NCBI GenBank assembly: GCA_964389025.1
Contig: CAYMCQ010000121.1
Span: 1 to 8,034 of the forward strand
DNA from: CAYMCQ01 sp964389025
GTDB taxonomy: Bacteria > Verrucomicrobiota > Verrucomicrobiia > Limisphaerales > CAYMCQ01
Direction of reading: 5' to 3'
Length of the DNA: 8,034 nucleotides
Of the stretch, positions 1 through 5,372 are shown piece after piece. Made by a program: the position numbers and the translations under genes. The notes under the pieces are model-generated. The model was not told where the DNA came from. It saw nothing but the letters and a program-made list of their open reading frames with translations, and made no database searches. Positions within the stretch are counted from its first letter, which is position 1. The number at the start of each line of letters is the position of its first letter.

Positions 1-14
1 AGGGGGGCGAAACC

Positions 15-72
15 TGTGGGGGCGGTCTGTGCCCGCCCCAATTTTCCGGGGCGCCCGCAGAGCGCCGCTACA
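15..72. repeat. Two-hairpin palindromic intergenic repeat
   Basis: The arms at 15-37 and 50-72 are imperfect inverted copies: 16 of 23 bases match when one is laid along the other in the conserved orientation GGCG...CAGA..GC...ACA. A 12-base centre lies between them. Each arm also folds on itself: GGGGCGG at 19-25 pairs with CCGCCCC at 33-39 around a 7-base loop, and GGCGC at 50-54 pairs with GCGCC at 62-66. This resembles REP/BIME-type elements and the 'TGTAGCGGCGCTCTG' style of intergenic repeat I associate with Verrucomicrobiota. It lies downstream of the last gene and could also help end transcription, but it has no U tract. Confidence 0.6.
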
Positions 73-226
73 ACGCCGTTGAAGATCGGAAAAATTTTGC
101 ATCCAAGTCCCGCGAGTCCGGCGGCGAACCGGGATTGGGCGGGGAAGGTGACGGCGCAATTGAAGGCGCTCGGAGTATGGCGTTCGTAGCAGCCGAGGCA
201 GGAGGCTTGTTTTGCAATGGCCGATA

Positions 227-243
227 GGCAATCGCCGATTGCC
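227..243. repeat. Perfect 8-base inverted repeat downstream of the exported-protein gene
   Basis: GGCAATCG and CGATTGCC flank a single base, giving a short hairpin, with a partly matching extra copy (GCAATGGCCGAT, 214-225) beside it that allows an alternative stem. It lies 70 bases past the stop of the exported-protein gene. Neither strand has a T run after the stem, so a Rho-independent terminator cannot be claimed. It could be a weak terminator, an mRNA 3' stabiliser or a protein-binding palindrome. Confidence 0.35.
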
Positions 244-312
244 AAAGAAAGTCAGAGCCACCTCGCGTCGGCTGCCACGATGAATGGAATTGAATTCGCC
301 AGCAGGATAATA

Positions 313-2433
313 TTACGGGCGGATCATCCGGAAAAAGCGCCGCTGAAAATTGGTCACACTGGTTTCGGTAATTTGAAAAACTCCGCTGCTCGACGATGTG
401 TTTGTCGCAATCGTGGTCCAAATCGTCAGGTTGGACGAGATCAGGTTTGTCCCATTCATAAAGTTTGTCGAAACCAGATTCGTCGCGGCCTGAATGCGAT
501 AAGTGCGGTTTCGGAGTTCTAGAAAAGAAATCCTGATCTGCCCGTTTGTTCTCGCAATCGCGGTGCGCGGGCCAAAGTATGTGAAATTGATGTTCGTGGC
601 GTCGGGCGGAACCGGGACGGGCTGGCTTGACGGGCTGAATAAACCGGCTGGTTGCGGAGTGACTGTGTAACTGTTCGTCTGCAAGTTGCTGATGAAATAA
701 AAGCCGTTTGTGCCGGTGATGGCGGTTTGGTCGTTAATGGTGACAGTGATATTGCTGAGTCCGATATTGTTCTCCGTGACGTGTCCCTGAATGGAAAACG
801 TCGGCGTCCGTTCGGCCGCGCCGATGTCGCAGCCGTTGCCGTAAGGGCGGGAAAACCCGCGCTGGTCAAAAGCAATGATGCAATTGGTTTCTGGAATGGC
901 GTCAATCGCCTGACTGCCCTCAAGCAGTGTCATCGTTTTGGTCGGGCCGCCATTGTCGGCCAATGTTCCAAGAAGCGGATCCGTATTTTTAAGACTGTTG
1001 GTGCTGACCAGCGAAATGCTGTCGTCCGAACTGATGTTGTTTCCGCCGTCGGTGAAGCTGCCATAGCCGTTTCCGCCGGACGAAGCGTTTGCGACGATGG
1101 AATTCTTGAGCGCAAAGCTGCGGGTATTCGAGACGTTGCCGCCGCGCGCCGCACCCGCTGTTCCGGCGGTGCCCGGAAATGCTCCGGCTCCGCCCAAGCC
1201 GTTCGCCCCGCCCGTTGCGCCGCCTTGGGAAAGCGTGCAGTTGAGAATGTAATTCGTTCCGGAATTGTAAATGCCGCCGCCATTTCCGTTGCCACCGTTT
1301 CCGCCATTGCCACCGACATCATATCCCGGCCCGCCGTCTCCGCCTTTTCCTCCTTGCGCGGTGTTTGCGAAAAAAGTCGCATTGGTCATTCTGACGTCCT
1401 GTTCACCGTTAAAAAGTGCGCCGCCGAAACTATCCTTGCCGCGCGGGCCATCGTTTCCGTCTCCGTTGGAATCATTTCCTGCAGCAGCGCTGTCGCCAGA
1501 TCGGGCGCGATTGAGCGAAAACGTGCAGTTAAGAACAACCACCCTGCCTGTTGAGTTTGTTGAATAGATTGCGCCACCGGAACCTTCCCCTCCCGCTTTT
1601 CCATTTCCTATCAATCCAGGAAATGGGCCGGAACCACCTGCGCCGCCCTGTCCGCCAGCGCCGCCCAATGCAGCATTGTTTTCAAATGTGCAATCCTGGA
1701 GCGCAAGTGCCCCACGATTGTAAATTGCTCCGCCTAATCCAACCGCACCGTTACCGCCGTTGCCGCCATTGCCGCCTTCAATACTTCCGCTCCCGCCATT
1801 GCCGCCGTTGCCGCCGTTGCCGCCCTGCGCAGTGTTGGTCTGGAAACGACAATAGTAAGCGGACAAAATTCCTTTGTTGTAAATGGCACCGCCGAAACCG
1901 TCGCTGCCACTTGTTCCGTTGCCGCCATTGCCTCCACTGTTGGAATGGTCGGCGCCGTTTGCGCCTGAAGTTCCGTTCGTGCCGGCGGCGTTGTTGGCCG
2001 TGAACACACAGTTCGACAGCATGACCGTCGCGCCGGATTCGATAAACATTCCGCCGCCATTGGCGCTTTTTCCACCGGCCACTGTCGCGCCGTTCAGACG
2101 AAAGTCGGTCACGTTGGAACCGATGCGAAAAACCGGCAGCGAGCCGTTTCCCTGGAAACGAACCGTGTTGCTTGAAGCGACAACAGTCACGTTGGTCTGG
2201 ATGGTGATGGTGTTTGTGAGAAGAAACGTGCAACTGTTCGTGCTGGAAAGAGTCACCGTTCCGCCGCTTTGAAGCGCGTCAGTCAGCGATGCCAGGTTGC
2301 AATCGCTTAAATTGGTGTCCGCGCCGAAGACCGTTCCCGTTGCAATGAAAACCGCTGCCGAGGCAACACGAAAGATTCGCCGAGCCTGCCGCAGCCTGTT
2401 CTGTCTGCATCGCCCTTCGATGGAATTGCTCAC
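313..2433 (-). CDS. Exported Gly-rich beta-helix protein with choice-of-anchor Q and verrucomicrobial C-terminal domain
   Basis: Large exported protein of unknown function, 706 residues. The GTG start has only a weak AGAAG upstream. A basic n-region with RRIFRV (18-23) and a hydrophobic stretch give a signal peptide ending near VFGA|DT (38). Residues about 39-125 start a right-handed beta-helix of Pectate-lyase-like repeats (TVTLSS, ITIQTNVTVV, FRLNGATV). Residues 126-436 hold seven GGAIYN-type units separated by Gly/Asn-rich inserts. Residues about 484-541 are a choice-of-anchor Q module (DPLLGTLADNGGPTKTMTL, GSQAIDA, FDQRGFSRP, CDIGAAE). Residues about 546-620 resemble a carboxypeptidase-regulatory-like beta-sandwich (FSIQGHVTENNIGLSNITV, GTNGFYFISNL). 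Residues about 624-706 are a C-terminal domain common in Verrucomicrobiota secreted proteins (TYRIQAATNL, WTTIATN, QRRFFRM). The gene follows the secretin by 48 bases on the same strand, which suggests co-transcription. Surface or extracellular location is likely; adhesion or a structural role is only a guess. No catalytic residues were recognised. Confidence 0.88.
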   Translation of the reverse strand: MSNSIEGRCRQNRLRQARRIFRVASAAVFIATGTVFGADTNLSDCNLASLTDALQSGGTVTLSSTNSCTFLLTNTITIQTNVTVVASSNTVRFQGNGSLPVFRIGSNVTDFRLNGATVAGGKSANGGGMFIESGATVMLSNCVFTANNAAGTNGTSGANGADHSNSGGNGGNGTSGSDGFGGAIYNKGILSAYYCRFQTNTAQGGNGGNGGNGGSGSIEGGNGGNGGNGAVGLGGAIYNRGALALQDCTFENNAALGGAGGQGGAGGSGPFPGLIGNGKAGGEGSGGAIYSTNSTGRVVVLNCTFSLNRARSGDSAAAGNDSNGDGNDGPRGKDSFGGALFNGEQDVRMTNATFFANTAQGGKGGDGGPGYDVGGNGGNGGNGNGGGIYNSGTNYILNCTLSQGGATGGANGLGGAGAFPGTAGTAGAARGGNVSNTRSFALKNSIVANASSGGNGYGSFTDGGNNISSDDSISLVSTNSLKNTDPLLGTLADNGGPTKTMTLLEGSQAIDAIPETNCIIAFDQRGFSRPYGNGCDIGAAERTPTFSIQGHVTENNIGLSNITVTINDQTAITGTNGFYFISNLQTNSYTVTPQPAGLFSPSSQPVPVPPDATNINFTYFGPRTAIARTNGQIRISFLELRNRTYRIQAATNLVSTNFMNGTNLISSNLTIWTTIATNTSSSSGVFQITETSVTNFQRRFFRMIRP
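1126..2058 (-). repeat. Seven in-protein beta-helix units with Gly-rich inserts
   Basis: These bases encode residues 126-436 of the exported protein. Each unit opens with a GGAIYN-like motif, at residues 126, 181, 234, 286, 337, 385 and 431. A short strand follows, then an N-C-x-F-like step, an NNAA/NTAQ-type turn and a glycine-rich insert. Unit lengths are 55, 53, 52, 51, 48 and 46 residues. At the base level the units have diverged; the similarity is in the protein. Confidence 0.85.
1751..1830. repeat. Degenerate 9-base GCC-rich tandem repeats
   Basis: On the plus strand, tracts of GCCGCCGTT and GCCGCCATT units lie at about 1751-1777 and 1793-1826, split by a short non-repeat turn. On the coding strand they encode Gly-Gly-Asn triplets. 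These are the purest repeats in the window and the likeliest places for slippage. Shorter copies occur elsewhere in the same gene, for example near 1280-1310 and 1918-1937. Confidence 0.8.
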
Positions 2434-2481
2434 ACGCTTCTTCTGATTCGGGCTGACGCTGCTTCCACAACGCGGGTTTTT

Positions 2482-4749
2482 CTATTGCTTGATGTCGTCA
2501 ACCGGCTCGAATTTGTATAGGTCTTTTTCTTTTCCCTGCTGGATTTCCTTCTTGTAGCCCGATTCGAATTTCTTAAGGCGCTCTGCTTCGTCTTTTTCGT
2601 ATTCGATTTGCGCGCGGTGAACACCCGGCATTTTGTCCCGCTCCGTCGTTGCCGCAAGCGACGCGGCTTCGGGCGTCGGCAACACGGTCGGGCGCATCAT
2701 CACAATCAATTCGACGCGCTGGTTGGCGTCCGACGTGGAACGGAACAGATAGCCGAGCAACGGGATGTCTTTCAAGAGCGGCACGCCGGATTTGGATTTC
2801 GTTTTCGACGCGCTGATGAAGCCGCCCAGAATAATAGTGTCATGGTCGCGCACGGCAACCTTCGCGCTGGCGGAGCGCTCAGTGGTGGTCGGGACTTGAT
2901 TGCCGTCAATGATGGTGGGCGTGCCCAGTTGCTGAATCTGTTGCTGAATGTCCATGACCACCAACCCGTCCGGATTGATCAGCGGTAGCACGTCCAACGT
3001 GATGCCCACGCGCTTCTCCTGATAAACCGACCGTGAACCGACTCCTCCAAAATCGTTGAAGCTGGTGCCGGTGATGTAGGGAACCGTGTTGCCGATAAAC
3101 AGCGACGCAGGCACCGCGTGCGACGTTTGAATGCGCGGTCGCGACAGCACATTGACGCGGCTGTCGGTCGCGAGCGCCTGGACCGTCACGTCCAGGTCCT
3201 GACCTAAACGTCCAGCGTATGAAAATCCACCCGGCAAGCTGTTGGCCGGAGACCCATTTGTATCTCCACTCGATATTTGACTGAAGCTGCCCGGCGTCAG
3301 GAACGGCACATTCTTGAGGCCGCCAGCGCCACGAAAGCTGCCAATCCTCGTCGGATCTTGTCCCTGCACGTAGCTGAAGCCGACGTTGCGCTGGTCGTCC
3401 AGCGAGACTTCCATGATGATCGCCTCGATCAACACCTGCGCCAGCACCACGTCGAGTTTCGAAATGATGTCCTTGATCATCGCCATGTCCTGCTTCGAGG
3501 CAAAGATGAGCAGCGAATTCGTCCGCGAGTCGGCGATGATTTTTGTCGTGCCGAGAATCTGGAAATCTCCCGTGCCGGTCGCTTTTGCCGCGCTGCTGAT
3601 GATGCCTTGCAGACGCTGGCTGAAACTCGGCGTTGCCGTTCCGCCGGGGGTCGCCGCGCCGCCGAGCGTCGTGGGAGTCCGGCCGATCGTTCCCGGCTGG
3701 GTCACGCCACCGCCCGGGTAGCCCGGAGACGGACTGCCGGCGGTGCTGGGCAGCCCGCGGGCGCCGCTCTGGCCAATGGTCGTTCCGCTGCTACCGGAAC
3801 TCAGGCCATTCAACGCGGCGGAGATATCCGAGGCCAGCGCATATTTGATAGGAATGACTTCCGAAACGAACTCCGACGTCGGCGCGATGTCCAGTTCCTT
3901 GATCAATTCCAACATGCGTTTGACGTTCTCAGTGTAATCGCGCAGGACGAGAATCTGGCTGCTGTCAATGGCTTGAATGCCGGCAGCGCCGACGCCCGCG
4001 CTGGCGAACGGCTGGAGGATCGGGACCAGTTCGGTCGGTTTGACGGATTTCAATTGCGTGACATGGGTCACGTAGCCGCCGAGGTCTCTAAAAGTAGAGG
4101 GATCGTCGCGGTTAAGCCTGGCACCCGTCGTGCCGCCCTGGGCAGAGGGCACGGCCTTCACGAATTTTTCGCCAATGTTGACCATGGCAATGCCATTCAT
4201 TCCGAGCACTGCGTTCAACGCATCAATGGCTTCGCGCCTAGTGAGCGGCGTCTGTGTTTTCAAAGTGATCGGCGCAGCCGGCAAAGTTGATGGCCGCAAG
4301 ATGGTGCGGTTGACCAACTCGGCATAAATCGGAAGCACCTGGTTGATGTCCGTGGCTGGAAAATTAATGGTTCCCGCGGGAATAATTGCATCCGGGTCTG
4401 GAATATCCATCGGGTTGGTTCTGACAACCGCAGTTGTCTGGTCAGGCTGTGCCGATGGCTGTGGAGGCGTGGACGGCTGAACTGGTGTGGCCGGTTGAAC
4501 TGCCGCAGCAGGCGCATTGGTGTTAGGCCGGATCGCAGTTGTGGTCGGCGCGGGCGGCGCCGGCGGAAGATTTCTGCTGGCGTCGGTTGGAGCGGCGACA
4601 GGCACCGCAGGGGCGTTCGTCGCAAGACTGCGCACGGCGCGGCGCAATGCGTCGCGATTGGTGTTGATGCCTGGCACTGGCGGCGGCGGTGGCGTCTGCG
4701 CGCGCGCGACAAAACAGGCGCAGAGTAAAATCAAAATTTTCAGTTTCAC
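2482..4749 (-). CDS. gspD: GspD/PilQ-family outer-membrane secretin
   Basis: Forms the multimeric outer-membrane channel through which folded substrates or a pilus leave the cell. The 755 residues start with a signal peptide (1-17, cleavage likely at ARA|QT). A Pro/Ala/Thr-rich linker follows to about 112. An N0/STN-like domain lies at about 125-200, and two secretin N repeats at about 225-287 and 294-435. The second repeat contains a Gly/Ser/Pro-rich insert at about 316-376. The secretin domain covers about 436-690: QVLIEAIIMEVSL, VNVLSRPRIQTSHA, IGNTVPYITG, the VAVRDHDTIILGGFI strand, GVPLLKDIPLLGYLFR and RVELIVMMRPTVL, all well conserved. A charged Lys/Glu-rich tail (691-755) ends the protein. 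Only two N repeats are visible after N0, whereas classical GspD has three. The start is GTG, overlapping the preceding TGA, with no clear ribosome site, so it is probably translationally coupled. The family is certain; GspD versus PilQ rests on context. Confidence 0.95.
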   Translation of the reverse strand: MKLKILILLCACFVARAQTPPPPPVPGINTNRDALRRAVRSLATNAPAVPVAAPTDASRNLPPAPPAPTTTAIRPNTNAPAAAVQPATPVQPSTPPQPSAQPDQTTAVVRTNPMDIPDPDAIIPAGTINFPATDINQVLPIYAELVNRTILRPSTLPAAPITLKTQTPLTRREAIDALNAVLGMNGIAMVNIGEKFVKAVPSAQGGTTGARLNRDDPSTFRDLGGYVTHVTQLKSVKPTELVPILQPFASAGVGAAGIQAIDSSQILVLRDYTENVKRMLELIKELDIAPTSEFVSEVIPIKYALASDISAALNGLSSGSSGTTIGQSGARGLPSTAGSPSPGYPGGGVTQPGTIGRTPTTLGGAATPGGTATPSFSQRLQGIISSAAKATGTGDFQILGTTKIIADSRTNSLLIFASKQDMAMIKDIISKLDVVLAQVLIEAIIMEVSLDDQRNVGFSYVQGQDPTRIGSFRGAGGLKNVPFLTPGSFSQISSGDTNGSPANSLPGGFSYAGRLGQDLDVTVQALATDSRVNVLSRPRIQTSHAVPASLFIGNTVPYITGTSFNDFGGVGSRSVYQEKRVGITLDVLPLINPDGLVVMDIQQQIQQLGTPTIIDGNQVPTTTERSASAKVAVRDHDTIILGGFISASKTKSKSGVPLLKDIPLLGYLFRSTSDANQRVELIVMMRPTVLPTPEAASLAATTERDKMPGVHRAQIEYEKDEAERLKKFESGYKKEIQQGKEKDLYKFEPVDDIKQ
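4414..4698 (-). other. Pro/Ala/Thr-rich linker of the secretin
   Basis: This segment encodes residues 18-112 of the secretin, between the signal peptide and the N0 domain. It is rich in Pro, Ala, Thr and Gln, with runs such as TPPPPPPVPG and LPPAPPAPTTT, and shows no fold motif. It is probably a disordered spacer in the periplasm. Most secretins begin their N0 domain soon after the signal peptide. Confidence 0.75.
4746..4749 (-). other. GTGA stop-start overlap between gspM-like gene and gspD
   Basis: On the minus strand the four bases read GTGA. The GTG starts the secretin signal peptide (MKLKILILL) and the TGA ends the GspM-like protein. No strong ribosome site precedes the GTG, so the secretin probably depends on re-initiation by ribosomes ending the upstream gene. 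Confidence 0.8.
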
Positions 4750-5372
4750 GATTTTTTGGGTGTTGCAGGTTTCGTTTCAGTTTTTGGCGCGGTTTGCGTG
4801 GTGCCGGCTGCCGGTTTCGTTTCCCGTTTCTTCTGGGCTTTCTGGTAGCTGGCGATGAACTTGATGTTGCCGCTCAATTGCTGGTGCGCCGCGTCGGGCC
4901 GGAGCGGAAGGTCGCGCACGCGAATCATCGAATCGCCCTCGCTCAGATTGTAAAGAAAGTCCACCAATTGTTCCTCACGGGATTGAACACTGATCGTTTG
5001 AATCAGTTCCACAAAAAACTCATTCGTGCGCCACTGCTGCTTGGAGGTGCCTGTGATGTTGACACCGCTTTGCACGGCCTGGGACTGAAGCGCGCGCGAA
5101 AAATTGTTCGCCTGGTCCTCTTGCTGCACGCCACCACCTTCTTTTTCAAGCTGCGCTATCAAAATTTTGATTTTGTCTGCGCCACTGATTTCCTTTCCCC
5201 ATTTTTCAAGCTTATATCGAGCGGTTTCCAGCCGGTCCTTTGTTTTTCCCCAATCAGCGAATCGCGGGCGCACCCAGACGATGTTCGCCACGATGAACAG
5301 CAGCACGCCGACGCCGATGACGAGCCGGCGCTCGAACGAACGAAGATTGCCCCATGTGTTGCGAATACTCAT
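4746..5372 (-). CDS. gspM: GspM/PilO-like bitopic inner-membrane protein
   Basis: Predicted partner of the GspL-like protein in the inner-membrane platform. The 208 residues begin with a short basic cytoplasmic tail, then one membrane helix at about 17-34 (LVIGVGVLLFIVANIVWV). A predicted coiled coil covers about 37-77 (ADWGKTKDRLETARYKLEKW), and a ferredoxin-like periplasmic domain about 80-167 includes QAVQSGVNITG and EEQLVDFLYNLSEGDSMIRV. This order is shared by GspM and PilO. A Lys/Thr/Pro/Ala-rich tail of about 40 residues ends the protein. I chose the ATG at 5370-5372 because it forms an ATGA overlap with the preceding stop and has GGAG five bases upstream. An in-frame ATG 13 codons earlier (5411) would overlap the upstream gene by 43 bases and has only a distant GGAGG. 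Its own stop overlaps the secretin start as GTGA. Assignment to GspM rather than PilO is by context. Confidence 0.72.
   Translation of the reverse strand: MSIRNTWGNLRSFERRLVIGVGVLLFIVANIVWVRPRFADWGKTKDRLETARYKLEKWGKEISGADKIKILIAQLEKEGGGVQQEDQANNFSRALQSQAVQSGVNITGTSKQQWRTNEFFVELIQTISVQSREEQLVDFLYNLSEGDSMIRVRDLPLRPDAAHQQLSGNIKFIASYQKAQKKRETKPAAGTTQTAPKTETKPATPKKS
5369..5372 (-). other. ATGA stop-start overlap between gspL-like and gspM-like genes
   Basis: On the minus strand the four bases read ATGA. The ATG starts the GspM-like protein and the TGA ends the GspL-like protein. This arrangement usually means translational coupling, which fits two proteins that act as partners. Confidence 0.85.

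Larger units (their letters stand above)
1..312. other. Gene-free stretch after the operon
   Basis: No convincing gene was found. The only long open frames here run into the exported-protein gene out of frame and lack family features or a ribosome site. The stretch holds the two-hairpin repeat (15-72) and the short inverted repeat (227-243). No promoter, tRNA or gene remnant could be recognised in the rest. Confidence 0.6.

Noticed and set aside
227..243. Rho-independent terminator
   Set aside because: The stem is good but no T run follows it on either strand, so only an inverted repeat is claimed.
68..421. Minus-strand 117-codon frame covering the intergenic stretch and the end of the exported-protein gene
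   Set aside because: It starts inside the real gene in another frame, has a Pro/Ser-rich tail without motifs, and runs into the palindromic repeat.
652..1554. Open frame of 300 codons on the plus strand, antisense to the exported protein
   Set aside because: The opposite strand has clear, ordered domains. The antisense product has low-complexity Ala/Val/Arg composition with no recognisable motif, and the Gly-codon repeats suppress stops on both strands.
1751..1830. CRISPR-like array from regularly spaced repeats
   Set aside because: The repeats are 9-base Gly-Gly-Asn codon tracts in frame within a gene. There are no unique spacers of constant length and no cas genes.
3277..4290. Open frame of 337 codons on the plus strand, antisense to the secretin
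   Set aside because: It lies wholly inside a well-conserved secretin gene. Its protein is Arg-rich and shows no domain, signal peptide or family motif. It is a by-product of codon bias in GC-rich DNA.
4702..4749. Lipoprotein signal (LLCAC) on the secretin
   Set aside because: The residues before the Cys do not fit the lipobox well, and ARA|QT offers a good ordinary signal-peptidase site.
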